Origin: CAVPWP01 sp963709395
Lineage (GTDB): Bacteria; Pseudomonadota; Alphaproteobacteria; Rhodobacterales; Rhodobacteraceae
DNA: 64,000 bases
Assembly: GCA_963709395.1 (NCBI GenBank)
Contig: CAVPWP010000009.1
Location: 124,001-188,000 of the forward strand
Direction of reading: 5' to 3'
Part shown: piece after piece, positions 1-8,232 of the stretch
Position numbering within the stretch: the stretch's first letter is position 1
Layout of the letters: each line of letters begins with the position of its first letter
Notes under the pieces: model-generated
Told to the model about the DNA's origin: nothing
Seen by the model: the letters and a program-made list of their open reading frames with translations, nothing else
The model's database searches: none
Translations under genes and position numbers: made by a program

Positions 1-216
1 GAGCGGGGGGCGGTGGTCGAGGGACATGTGGTCCTGGCCGAAGGATTCACCGGAGATGCCATGATGATCAAGGAGTTGCAGGATCATGTGAAGGCGATGA
101 TCGCCCCCTTCAAGTATCCGCGCAGCCTTGTCTTCGTGACCCAGTTGCCGAAAACGCCGACCGGCAAGATCCAGAGGTTTCGGCTTGCCCCGGTGCATGG
201 GAGCCGAAAGAATTGA
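1..216 (+). CDS. Acyl-CoA ligase (AMP-forming), C-terminal fragment
   Basis: Only the last 71 codons are in the window; the frame is open from base 1, so the gene starts upstream. The fragment is the small C-terminal domain of the ANL superfamily. The motif PKTPTGKIQRFRL holds the lysine (PTGK) that catalyses adenylate formation. The preceding KAMIAPFKYPRS also fits benzoate- and aminobenzoate-CoA ligases. It would activate a carboxylic acid to its CoA thioester with ATP. It stands before a Liv-type importer, a hotdog thioesterase, a RidA protein and a thiolase, which points to an aromatic or related acid. The substrate cannot be read from this fragment. Confidence 0.8.
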   Translation, partial: ERGAVVEGHVVLAEGFTGDAMMIKELQDHVKAMIAPFKYPRSLVFVTQLPKTPTGKIQRFRLAPVHGSRKN

Positions 217-218
217 CA

Positions 219-256
219 GGCGGGGGAACGGCCCCGCCGGACCGCGGAAGCGGTCC
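219..256 (+). promoter_or_regulatory. Two tandem RNA hairpins between ligase and binding-protein genes
   Basis: GGCGGGG (219-225) pairs perfectly with CCCCGCC (232-238) around a 6-nt loop. GGACCGC (239-245) pairs perfectly with GCGGTCC (250-256) around GGAA, a GNRA-type tetraloop. No T-run follows, so a classical terminator is unlikely. mRNA processing or 5'-end stabilisation of the binding-protein message is more plausible. The role is inferred. Confidence 0.5.
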
Positions 257-304
257 CAGCCAACACGGGGCCGTCAGGTGCCCCGGCAAACCAGGGAGAA
301 CGAC

Positions 305-1432
305 ATGAGAAAGCTTCTACTTGCAACGGCCATCGGCGCCCTTGCCACCTCGGCCATGGCCGAGGTCAAGGTCGGGATGATCACCACGCTGTCGGGCGGC
401 GGCGCCGGCCTTGGCATCGACGTGCGCGACGGCTTCATGCTGGCCATCGCCCAGTCCGGCCGCGACGACATCGAGGTCGTGATCGAGGATGACCAGCAGA
501 AGCCCGACATCGCGGTGCAGCTTTCCGACAAGATGATCCAGGCCGAGGACGTCGACGTGATGACCGGCATCATCTGGTCGAACCTCGCCATGGCGGTGGT
601 GCCCTCGGCCACCGCGCAGGGCGTGTTCTACCTGTCGCCGAACGCCGGGCCGTCGCAACTGGCCGGGGCGGGCTGCCATCCGAACTATTTCAACGTCGCC
701 TGGCAGAACGACAACCTGCACGAGGCCGCAGGCGCCTATGCGAATTCAACGGGGTACGCCAACAGCTTCATCCTCGCGCCGAACTATCCGGCGGGCCAGG
801 ACGCGCTGACCGGTTACAAGCGGATGTACGAAGGCGAGATCGCGGGCGAGATCTACACGCAGCTCGGCCAGACCGACTATGCCGCCGAGATCGCGCAGAT
901 CCGCGCCTCGGGCGCCGACAGCGTCTATTTCTTCCTGCCCGGCGGCATGGGGATCTCGTTCCTCAAGCAATATGCCGACAGCGGCGTCGATATCCCGGTG
1001 GTCGGACCGGCCTTCAGCTTCGACCAGGGCATCCTGCAGGCCGTGGGTGACGCGGCGCTGGGGGTGGTGAACACCTCGCAATGGTCCAAAGACCTCGACA
1101 ATGCGGCGAACGTGGCCTTCGTCGAATCCTTCCAGGCCGAGTACGGGCGTCTGCCGTCGCTCTACGCAAGCCAGGGCTTCGACACCGCGAACCTGCTTCT
1201 GTCCGCGCTCGAGAAGGCCGAGCCGTCGGATGCCGACGCGTTCCGCGCCGCGCTGATGGAGGCGGATTTCGACAGCACGCGCGGCGAGTTCCGGTTCGGG
1301 CCCAACCATCACCCGATCCAGACGATCTATGCCCGCGAGGTGGTGAAGGAAGGCGACGTCTACACCAACCGCATCATCGGCGTGGCGCTGGAAGACCATG
1401 CCGACGCCTACGCGGCCGACTGCAAGATGTAA
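305..1432 (+). CDS. Liv-type ABC transporter substrate-binding protein
   Basis: A 375-residue periplasmic binding protein of the leucine/amide/aromatic-acid type (Peripla_BP_6). The ATG at 305 is preferred over an upstream start because it follows AGGGAG at 293-298 and opens a typical signal peptide (MRKLLLATAIGALATSAMA, cleavage after AMA). The mature protein begins EVKVGMITTLSGGGAG, the usual first beta-strand and ligand loop of the family. It would deliver substrate to the permeases and ATPases encoded next. Strong hairpins flank it on both sides, a common arrangement where the binding protein is made in excess. With CoA-ligase, thioesterase and thiolase genes in the same run, an aromatic carboxylate is a likelier ligand than a branched-chain amino acid, but this is inference. 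Confidence 0.88.
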   Translation: MRKLLLATAIGALATSAMAEVKVGMITTLSGGGAGLGIDVRDGFMLAIAQSGRDDIEVVIEDDQQKPDIAVQLSDKMIQAEDVDVMTGIIWSNLAMAVVPSATAQGVFYLSPNAGPSQLAGAGCHPNYFNVAWQNDNLHEAAGAYANSTGYANSFILAPNYPAGQDALTGYKRMYEGEIAGEIYTQLGQTDYAAEIAQIRASGADSVYFFLPGGMGISFLKQYADSGVDIPVVGPAFSFDQGILQAVGDAALGVVNTSQWSKDLDNAANVAFVESFQAEYGRLPSLYASQGFDTANLLLSALEKAEPSDADAFRAALMEADFDSTRGEFRFGPNHHPIQTIYAREVVKEGDVYTNRIIGVALEDHADAYAADCKM

Positions 1433-1438
1433 GCGCAT

Positions 1439-1467
1439 CGGCGCCCCGGGAGTACGCCGGGGCGCCG
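1439..1467 (+). promoter_or_regulatory. Strong GC hairpin after the binding-protein gene
   Basis: An 11-bp perfect stem, CGGCGCCCCGG (1439-1449) with CCGGGGCGCCG (1457-1467), and a 7-nt loop. It starts 6 bases after the stop codon at 1432. There is no following T-run. It probably blocks 3' exonucleases or partly attenuates transcription into the permease genes, as often seen after binding-protein genes. Confidence 0.6.
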
Positions 1468-1489
1468 TGACAGGGGACGAACCCGCCGC

Positions 1490-2410
1490 ATGTCAGCCAT
1501 CCTCATCATCGAGCAGGTCCTGAACGGCCTGCAGTTCGGGGTCATGCTGTTTCTCATGGCCGCAGGGTTGACGCTGATCTTCGGCGTGATGGGGCTGATC
1601 AACCTTGCGCACGGATCGCTCTACATGATCGGCGCCTTCGCGGCGGCGGCCGTGGCCGGGGCGACGGGATCGTTCCTGCTGGCGCTGGTGGCGGCTCTGG
1701 CGGCGGCGGCGGTGGCCGGCGCGATCGTCGAGATGGTGGTGATCCGGCGGCTTTACGCGACCGACCATCTCGACCAGGTGCTGGCGACCTTCGCGCTGAT
1801 CCTGATCTTCTCGGAAGGGACGCGCTGGGTCTTCGGGTCGTTCCCGCTTTACCTCGACATTCCCGACTACCTGTCGGGTCCGGTCACCCTGCCGGGCGGC
1901 ATCCAGTACCCGCTTTACCGGCTGACGCTGATCGGCGCGGGGCTGGCCGTGGCGCTGGGCCTGTGGCTTCTGATCGAGCGCACGCGGATCGGCATCCAGA
2001 TCCGCGCGGGCGAGAACGACCGCGAGATGGTGGCGGCCCTTGGTGTCGATATCTCGAAGCTCTACACGCTGGTCTTCGCGCTTGGGGCCGCCCTTGCGGG
2101 GCTGGCCGGCGCGATGGTGGGCGCAATCCAGTCGGTGCAGGTTGGCATGGGCGAGCCGGTCCTGATCCTGGCCTTCGTCGTGATCGTGATCGGCGGGATC
2201 GGGTCGATCCGGGGTGCCTTCGTCGGCGCTCTGCTGGTCGGGCTGACCGACACGCTGGGCGGGATCTTCCTGCCCGAGGTCTTCAAGCTTTTCATGGACC
2301 CGGCCTCGGCCACGGCGATCGGCTCGTCGCTGGCATCGATGGCGATCTACATCCTGATGAGCCTCGTGCTGATCTGGCGTCCGACGGGCCTTTTCGGGGC
2401 GCGCGCATGA
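1490..2410 (+). CDS. Liv-type ABC permease (LivH-like)
   Basis: A 306-residue, very hydrophobic inner-membrane permease of the BPD_transp_2 family. The segment GLTLIFGVMGLINLAHGSLYM near residues 25-45 is the family signature, and GLAGAMVGAIQSV with the conserved GGIGSIRGA lies near residues 200-240. It forms half of the membrane channel for the importer whose binding protein is encoded just upstream. Its stop overlaps the start of the next permease by four bases (ATGA), so translation is coupled. Length is normal for the family. The substrate is unknown. Confidence 0.9.
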   Translation: MSAILIIEQVLNGLQFGVMLFLMAAGLTLIFGVMGLINLAHGSLYMIGAFAAAAVAGATGSFLLALVAALAAAAVAGAIVEMVVIRRLYATDHLDQVLATFALILIFSEGTRWVFGSFPLYLDIPDYLSGPVTLPGGIQYPLYRLTLIGAGLAVALGLWLLIERTRIGIQIRAGENDREMVAALGVDISKLYTLVFALGAALAGLAGAMVGAIQSVQVGMGEPVLILAFVVIVIGGIGSIRGAFVGALLVGLTDTLGGIFLPEVFKLFMDPASATAIGSSLASMAIYILMSLVLIWRPTGLFGARA

Positions 2411-3390
2411 TCCCCGAACGCATCGTCAATGCCGTGATCCTTCTGGGGCTGATCGCGGTGCCGCTCTGGGCTCTGGCGGCGGACGAGCCCTTCACCATCA
2501 CGCTGGCCACCCGCGCGGTGATCCTGGCGCTGGCCGCGGTCGGGCTGAACATCGCGCTGGGGATCGGCGGGCTGGTCAGTCTCGGGCACGCGGTGTTCTT
2601 CGGGATCGGCGGCTATGCCATGGGCATCCTCGCCTTCCACGCGCAAACCTTCACGCCGCTCGAGATCGGGCCTTTCACCTTGGCCGGCACCAAGTCGATG
2701 CCGGTGATCTGGCTGGTCGCCGTCGTCCTGTCGGCGCTTGCAGCCCTGGTGATCGGGCTTCTGAGCCTGCGCACAAGCGGCGTCTACTTCATCATGATCA
2801 CGCTCGCCTTCGGGCAGATGTTCTACTACTTCACGATCTCCTGGAGCACCTACGGCGGCGAGGACGGGCTGTCGATCTATGTGCGCAACGGCTTTCCGGG
2901 GCTGAACACGCTGGTCCCGATCCAGTTCTTCGGCATCTGCTTCGTCATCCTCTGCCTTGTGCTGTTCCTAAACGCGCGGCTTCTGCGCTCGCCCTTCGGT
3001 CTTGCGCTGAACGCGGCGCGCCAGGTCCCCGTGCGGGTCGAGACGGTGGGCCTCGACCCGATGCGGCTGAAGCTGCTGGCCTTCGTGATCTCGGGTGCGG
3101 TCACCGGGCTGGCGGGGGCGCTTTTCGCCGACCTCAACCGCTTCGTCAGCCCCACGATGTTCAGCTGGCAGTTCTCGGGCGAGATCATTGTGCTGGTGAT
3201 CCTGGGCGGGGTCGCGCGGCTTTTCGGGCCGGTGGCGGGGGCGGTCGCCTTCGTCACGCTTGAGCATTTCCTCGGGGGGATGACCGATTTCTGGCACATC
3301 TACCTCGGCGTCATCCTGCTGCTGATCGTGCTCTTCGCGCGCGGCGGCATCGTCGGGCTTCTGAGCGGACGGGGGGCGGCGCATGACTGA
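2407..3390 (+). CDS. Liv-type ABC permease (LivM-like)
   Basis: A 327-residue permease, the second membrane subunit of the importer. The start at 2407 lies in an ATGA overlap with the preceding permease. The conserved block ALAAVGLNIALGIGGLVSLG (about residues 42-61), the RTSGVYFIMITLAFGQMFYY region and the C-terminal GGVARLFGPVAGA motif identify the LivM branch. About ten membrane segments are expected. The 3' end overlaps the next ATPase gene by 8 bases. An aromatic or related carboxylate is a possible substrate from context only. Confidence 0.9.
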   Translation: MIPERIVNAVILLGLIAVPLWALAADEPFTITLATRAVILALAAVGLNIALGIGGLVSLGHAVFFGIGGYAMGILAFHAQTFTPLEIGPFTLAGTKSMPVIWLVAVVLSALAALVIGLLSLRTSGVYFIMITLAFGQMFYYFTISWSTYGGEDGLSIYVRNGFPGLNTLVPIQFFGICFVILCLVLFLNARLLRSPFGLALNAARQVPVRVETVGLDPMRLKLLAFVISGAVTGLAGALFADLNRFVSPTMFSWQFSGEIIVLVILGGVARLFGPVAGAVAFVTLEHFLGGMTDFWHIYLGVILLLIVLFARGGIVGLLSGRGAAHD

Positions 3391-4133
3391 GCCGGTCCTT
3401 GAAACCCGTGGCATCTCGAAGAGCTTCGGTGCGCTGAAGGCCAGCGACGGCATCTCGATCGACCTCAGGCCCGGCGAGATCCATGCGGTGATCGGCCCGA
3501 ACGGCGCGGGCAAGTCGACGCTGATCCACCAGATCTGCGGCGGGCTGCGCCCCGACGAAGGACAGGTGTTCCTCATGGGCCGGGACGTGACCCAGGACAG
3601 CACGCCCGAGCGTGCGCGGGCCGGGCTGGCGCGGACCTTCCAGATCTCGGCCCTGGCGATGGAGGACACGGTCCTTCAGAACGCGATGCTGGGAGCGCTT
3701 GGCGCAAGGGGACGTCCCTGGCGCTTCTGGCGCCCCGCCCTGAAGGATGCCGACCTGCGCGCGCGGGCCGAAGAGGCGCTGGACGCGCGTCGGTCTTCAG
3801 GACCGCATGGCCACGCGCTGCGCTGACCTCAGCCACGGGCAGCGCCGGCAGCTCGAGGTCGCGGTGGCGCTGACGCTGCGCCCGAAGGCCTTCGTGATGG
3901 ACGAGCCCATGGCCGGGCTCGGGGCAGAGGGATCGAAACGGCTGACCGGCTTTCTTGAGGGGCTGAAGGACGAGGCGCCGATCCTGCTGGTCGAACACGA
4001 CATGGACGCGGTCTTCGCCCTGGCCGATCGGATCAGCGTGCTGGTCTACGGCCGGGTCATCGCCACGGGCACCGTGGACGAGGTCCGCGCCAATCCCGAG
4101 GTGCGCGAAGCCTACCTGGGGGAAGAGGCATGA
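3383..4133 (+). CDS. Liv-type ABC ATPase (LivG-like), frameshifted
   Basis: An ATP-binding subunit of about 249 residues. The first part has Walker A (GPNGAGKST, near residue 40) and the LivG-typical ARTFQISALAMEDTV. The rest, in another frame, has the signature LSHGQRRQLEVAVAL, Walker B FVMDEPMAGL and the switch VEHDMDAVF. The reading frame breaks near 3785, where one extra G fits all the data: dropping it joins EEALD to RVGLQDRMATRCADLSHGQ and gives an exact codon count. I read this as a sequencing error. The start overlaps the LivM end and the stop overlaps the next ATPase (ATGA). Confidence 0.85.
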
Positions 4134-4816
4134 GCCTTCTGACCGTCTCGGGCCTGACGGCCTCCTACGGCGTCAGCCAGGCGTTGTTCGGCGTCGATCT
4201 GACCATCGCCGAGGGCGAGGTGCTGGCGGTCATGGGCCGCAACGGTATGGGCAAGACCACGACGGTCAAGGCGATCTGCCGGATGATCCGTTCGGACGGG
4301 ACGCTGACGTTCGACGGCCAGGACCTGCACGCCCTTCCAAGCCACCGTGCCGCGCGGCTGGGGATCGGTCTTGTCCCCGAGGGCCGGCGCTGTTTCCGCG
4401 CCCTGACGGTGGCCGAGAACCTGGTCGCCACGGCGCGTCCCGGACCCTGGGACATGGCGCGGGTGACCGGTCTCTTCCCGGCTCTGGGCGACCGCATGGG
4501 CCAACGCGCCGCCTCCCTGTCGGGCGGTGAACAGCAGATGCTGGCGATCGGGCGGGCGCTGATGACCAACCCGCGTCTTCTGATCCTCGACGAGGCGACC
4601 GAGGGGCTGGCCCCGATCATCCGGCAGCAGATCTGGGCCGCCGTCGCGCGCCTGAAGTCCGAAACCGGCATGGCGATCCTGGTGATCGACAAGTCGTTGA
4701 AGGAGCTCCGGCAGGTCTCGGACAGCGCGGTCATCCTCGAGCGCGGCAAGGCCGTGTGGGCGGGCGCGATGACGGATCTGACCCACGATGTCTCGGAACG
4801 GTTCGTGGGGGTGTGA
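4130..4816 (+). CDS. Liv-type ABC ATPase (LivF-like)
   Basis: An intact 228-residue ATPase, the normal size for LivF. Visible motifs are Walker A (GRNGMGKTTTVKAI), the LivF-typical GLVPEGRRCFRALTVAENL, the signature LSGGEQQMLAIGRAL and Walker B (LLILDEATEGLAP). It pairs with the LivG-like subunit to drive import. The start is in an ATGA overlap with that gene, and the stop shares one base with the thioesterase start (TGATG). This ties the CoA-metabolism genes downstream to the transporter in one transcript. Confidence 0.92.
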   Translation: MSLLTVSGLTASYGVSQALFGVDLTIAEGEVLAVMGRNGMGKTTTVKAICRMIRSDGTLTFDGQDLHALPSHRAARLGIGLVPEGRRCFRALTVAENLVATARPGPWDMARVTGLFPALGDRMGQRAASLSGGEQQMLAIGRALMTNPRLLILDEATEGLAPIIRQQIWAAVARLKSETGMAILVIDKSLKELRQVSDSAVILERGKAVWAGAMTDLTHDVSERFVGV

Positions 4817-5223
4817 TGATCTACGAGATGCCTCAGAAGGTTCTCTTCAAGCACTGCGACCCCGCCGGGATCGTCTTCTTCCCGCGTTACTTCGAGATGA
4901 TGAACGACTGTGTCGAGATGTTCTTTTCCGACGTGCTTGGCTGGCCGTTCGAACGTATCCACGGCGAGGGCGGGGTGCCGACCGCCGCGATCGAGACGCG
5001 GTTCGTCGCGCCGAGCCGGCATGGCGACCTCCTCGTCCTGCGGATCGAGGTGACGCGTCTCGGTCGCACCTCGATGCCCTACCAGATGACGGCGACCTGC
5101 GGAGACGAGGTGCGGTTTCGCACGGAGGCCACGCTGGTCAACGTCGACAGCACCGGCCGGCCCGCCCGCTGGCCCGCCGAGATCACCGACAAGTTCGACG
5201 AGACGAAGGAAGACGCGCCATGA
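4816..5223 (+). CDS. 4-hydroxybenzoyl-CoA-type thioesterase (hotdog fold)
   Basis: A 135-residue single hotdog domain. The start at 4816 is chosen because it forms TGATG with the upstream stop and gives the family N-terminus (MIYEMPQKVLFKHCDPAGIV). The motif HCDPAGIVFFPRYFEMMND holds the catalytic aspartate of the Pseudomonas-type 4-HBT family. It would hydrolyse an aryl- or acyl-CoA, either as a pathway step or to rescue trapped CoA. It lies between an importer and RidA/thiolase genes. The exact acyl group is unknown. Confidence 0.85.
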   Translation: MIYEMPQKVLFKHCDPAGIVFFPRYFEMMNDCVEMFFSDVLGWPFERIHGEGGVPTAAIETRFVAPSRHGDLLVLRIEVTRLGRTSMPYQMTATCGDEVRFRTEATLVNVDSTGRPARWPAEITDKFDETKEDAP

Positions 5224-5615
5224 CCCACAGAACCATCCAGCCCGACGGCTGGCTGCCCGCGAAAGGCTATGCCAACGGCATGCTGACCAAGGACGGCGTT
5301 CTGCACATCGGCGGGCAGATCGGCTGGGACGCGAACCAGGAGTTCGTGTCGGACGACTTCGTCGGCCAGATGCGGCAGGCGCTACGCAACATCGTCGCCA
5401 TCGTCGAGGCGGCGGGCGGAAGTGCCGGCGACGTGACCCGCCTGACCTGGTTCGTGGTCGACAAGCGCGACTACCTCGCCCGCCAGGCCGAGGTCGGCGC
5501 CGCCTACCGCGAGGTCTTCGGGCGCCACTTTCCGGCGATGTCGATGGTGGTGGTCGCGGGGCTGGTCGAGGACGCGGCCCTGGTCGAGATCGAAGCCACG
5601 GCGCATCTGTCGTGA
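5220..5615 (+). CDS. RidA/YjgF-family protein
   Basis: A 131-residue RidA-type protein starting in an ATGA overlap with the thioesterase gene. Family features are GVLHIGGQIGWD near residue 23, the TWFVVDKRDY block, and the C-terminal FPAMSMVVVAGLVEDAALVEIEATAHL. Canonical RidA has an arginine before the terminal IE-A segment that binds the imine substrate's carboxylate. Here the equivalent is VEDAALVEIEA without an obvious arginine, so it may be a catabolic RidA subgroup rather than the general imine deaminase. Such members often sit in aromatic and amino-aromatic operons. The function is uncertain. Confidence 0.85.
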   Translation: MTHRTIQPDGWLPAKGYANGMLTKDGVLHIGGQIGWDANQEFVSDDFVGQMRQALRNIVAIVEAAGGSAGDVTRLTWFVVDKRDYLARQAEVGAAYREVFGRHFPAMSMVVVAGLVEDAALVEIEATAHLS

Positions 5616-6838
5616 CCAGCCTTCGGCGCGTCTTCATCTGCGACTATGCGCGCACCGCAATCGGGCGCTATGGTGGCGCGCTGTCGGGCGTGCGTGCCGA
5701 CGATCTCGCGGCGATCCCGGTCCGGGCGCTTCTGGCGCGGCACCCCGGCCTTGATCCCGCGCGCGTCGATCAGGTTGTCCTGGGCTGTGCGAACCAGGCG
5801 GGCGAGGACAACCGCAATCTTGCGCGCATGGTCGTTCTGCTGTCGGGGCTGCCCGAGACCGTTCCGGGCGTCACCGTCAACCGGCTGTGCGCCTCGGGCA
5901 TGGACGCGGTGATCGCCGGGGCGCGGCAGATCCAGGTGGGCGAGGGCGATCTGGTGATCGCGGGCGGCGCCGAAAGCATGAGCCGCGCGCCCTTCGTGAT
6001 GCCCAAGGCCGAAACCGCCTTCGACCGGCGGGCCGAGATCTTCGACACCACCATCGGCTGGCGCTTCGTCAACCCGGCGATCAAGGCGCAATACGGCATC
6101 GACAGCATGCCCGAGACGGCCGAGAACGTGGCCGACGGAGTTCGACGTCTCGCGCGCGATCAGGATGCCTTCGCACTGGCAAGCCAGCAGAAGACCGCCC
6201 GGGCAATGGCCAGTGGACGCCTTGCGCGGGAGATCGTGCCCGTGGAGATTCCGCGCCGGAAGGGCGATGCGCTGGTCGTGGACCGCGACGAGCATCCGCG
6301 CGAGACGACGATCGAGGCGTTGTCCGCGCTCGGGACGCCGTTCCGCGACGGCGGCAGTGTCACCGCCGGCAACGCATCCGGCGTGAACGACGGGGCGGCG
6401 GCCCTTCTGCTGGCCTCCGAAGACGCGGTCGCGGCCTGGGGGCTGACCCCGGTGGCGGAATACCTGGGAGCGGCCAGCGCAGGGGTCGCGCCCCGCGTCA
6501 TGGGCATCGGGCCGGTTCCGGCGACGCGCGCGCTTTGCGCACGGTTGGGCCTGTCGGTTGCGGAGTTCGACGTGGTCGAGTTGAACGAGGCCTTCGCGGC
6601 GCAGGCCATCGCGGTCTGCCGCGCGCTGGGCCTCGATCCGCTGGCGGATCACGTCAACCCCAACGGCGGGGCGATCGCGCTGGGCCATCCGCTTGGCATG
6701 ACCGGCGCTCGGCTTGTCGGGACCGCCGCCGTCGAGCTTTCGGAGCGCCAGCCCGGTCTTGCAGGGTCCGGGCTGGCCCTCTGCACCCTGTGCGTCGGTG
6801 TCGGGCAGGGGGTGTCGGTCGCGCTGCGGGCTGTCTAA
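5612..6838 (+). CDS. Thiolase (acetyl-CoA acyltransferase, 3-oxoadipyl type)
   Basis: A 408-residue degradative thiolase starting at GTG 5612 inside the RidA stop overlap. The nucleophile is in NRLCASGMDAV (about residue 93), with GGAESMSRAPFVM, LNEAFAAQA, the histidine motif GGAIALGHPLGMTGARL and a late cysteine in LCTLCVGVGQG. The NRLCASG context resembles beta-ketoadipyl-CoA thiolases. It would release acetyl-CoA from a 3-oxoacyl-CoA, ending the upstream pathway. Codons at about 6137-6160 read GVRRLARD where the family has EFDVSRAD. One extra G near 6138 and one missing C near 6158 explain this compensated shift, a likely sequencing artefact. It is the last plus-strand gene before a convergent unit. 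Confidence 0.9.
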   Translation: MTSLRRVFICDYARTAIGRYGGALSGVRADDLAAIPVRALLARHPGLDPARVDQVVLGCANQAGEDNRNLARMVVLLSGLPETVPGVTVNRLCASGMDAVIAGARQIQVGEGDLVIAGGAESMSRAPFVMPKAETAFDRRAEIFDTTIGWRFVNPAIKAQYGIDSMPETAENVADGVRRLARDQDAFALASQQKTARAMASGRLAREIVPVEIPRRKGDALVVDRDEHPRETTIEALSALGTPFRDGGSVTAGNASGVNDGAAALLLASEDAVAAWGLTPVAEYLGAASAGVAPRVMGIGPVPATRALCARLGLSVAEFDVVELNEAFAAQAIAVCRALGLDPLADHVNPNGGAIALGHPLGMTGARLVGTAAVELSERQPGLAGSGLALCTLCVGVGQGVSVALRAV

Positions 6839-6920
6839 CCTCGCGACGCGGACGAGAATGCCCCCAAGCGCCCCTACGCCCAGCGCCGGCGCCCTGCATC
6901 CTTGGCTGATCGGACCGCCG

Positions 6921-8179
6921 TCATGTGCTTCCTCCCTGGTCCTTCGCCCAGTCGGGCAGGTCCTGCGCGGGTCGCAGTGTCCCGGCGCAGGGACCAAAGC
7001 CGATGCGGTAGCCGTCGCCCCGGGCTGCGCCGTACAGCGTGACCGTGTCGCCATCCTCGAGAAAGCGGCGGGTCTCGCCGGTGCCAAGGGTCAGCGGCTC
7101 GCTTGCCGCCCCAGGACAATTCCAGAAGCGAGCCGCGGCTGTCGTTTGTCCGGCCCCGAGATCGTGCCCGACCCAAGCAGGTCGCCCACCCGCATCGGGC
7201 AGCCGCTTGTGGTGTGATGGGCGAGTTGCTGGGCGGCGGAATAGTACATCTCGCGGTAGTTGGTGCGCGCGACGATGGTCTCGGTGCGGCCCTGCGGCGC
7301 AAGGCCCACGGCAAGGTCGATGTCGTAGAGCATCGGGCCCGGTTCCCTGAGATAGGGCAGGAGCGGCCGTTCACGGTCGGGGGTGGCGGCGCGGAACGGT
7401 TCAAGTGCGGCTTTCGTCACGATCCAGGGGCTGATCGTGGTCGCCGTCGCCTTGGCCTGGAACGGGCCGAGCGGCTGGTATTCCCAGGCCTGGATATCCC
7501 GCGCCGACCAGTCGTTGAGAAGGACGTAGCCGAAGATCATCGCGTCGGCTTCCGCCACTGACACCATGCCCGACGAGGGCTGGCCAACGATCGCGCCGAT
7601 CTCGAGTTCGAAATCGAAGCGCGCCGAAGGCGCAAACCGCGGAAGCTCTTCGTCCGGGGACTTGATCTGGCCCCAGGGACGGATGACGTCCGTTCCCGAC
7701 ACCACGACGGACGAGGCGCGCCCGTTGTAGCCGATCGGGATCGACAGCCAGTTGGCGGGCAAGGCGTTCTCGGGGCCGCGGAACATGGTGCCCACGTTCT
7801 GCGCGTGGTGCCGTCCGGCATAGAAGTCGGTGTACTCGGTCACGCGAAACGGCATCAGAAGGCGCGCGGTCTTCATCGGGCGCAGATGCGGCGACACCGC
7901 AGCTTCCTGCGCGGGGTCGGTCAGAAGGTCGGTGAGCCGGTCGCGCAGGCGTTGCCAGACCTCTGGCCCCGCCGCCATGACGGTGTTCCAGTCAGGAAGC
8001 GCGAACAACTTCGGGTCCAGGCCATGCTCGACCGCGCCCACGTCGAGGATGGCATCGCCGATCGCCACGCCCATCCGGGGCCCGCGCCCGTCGTCGAAGA
8101 CGCCGTAGGGCAGGTTCTGCACGGGAAAGTCGGTGTCGGCGCCATTGGCGCTTTCCACCCAGCTTTGCGGATGTGTCAC
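6921..8179 (-). CDS. fahA: Fumarylacetoacetase, two frameshifts near the C-terminus
   Basis: Hydrolyses fumarylacetoacetate to fumarate and acetoacetate, the last step of phenylalanine, tyrosine and homogentisate breakdown. The catalytic block YTDFYAGRHHAQNVG, metal ligands in FELEIGAIVG and NDWSARDIQAWEY are clear. The C-terminus is split over three frames. Single extra bases near 7144 and 7101 restore DSRGSLLELSWGGK and then EPLTLGTGETRRFLEDGD, ending at the stop at 6921. The corrected length is 418 residues, normal for the family. The GTG at 8179 follows GAAGGGAA and matches the usual THPQSWVESANGAD start; an ATG at 8236 overlapping the hmgA stop is the alternative. It is downstream of hmgA in one operon. 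Confidence 0.92.
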
Positions 8180-8232
8180 GCGGTTCCCTTCCCCGGCCGC
8201 TGCTTGCGCGATCGGCCACCCCGACGCGCCCG

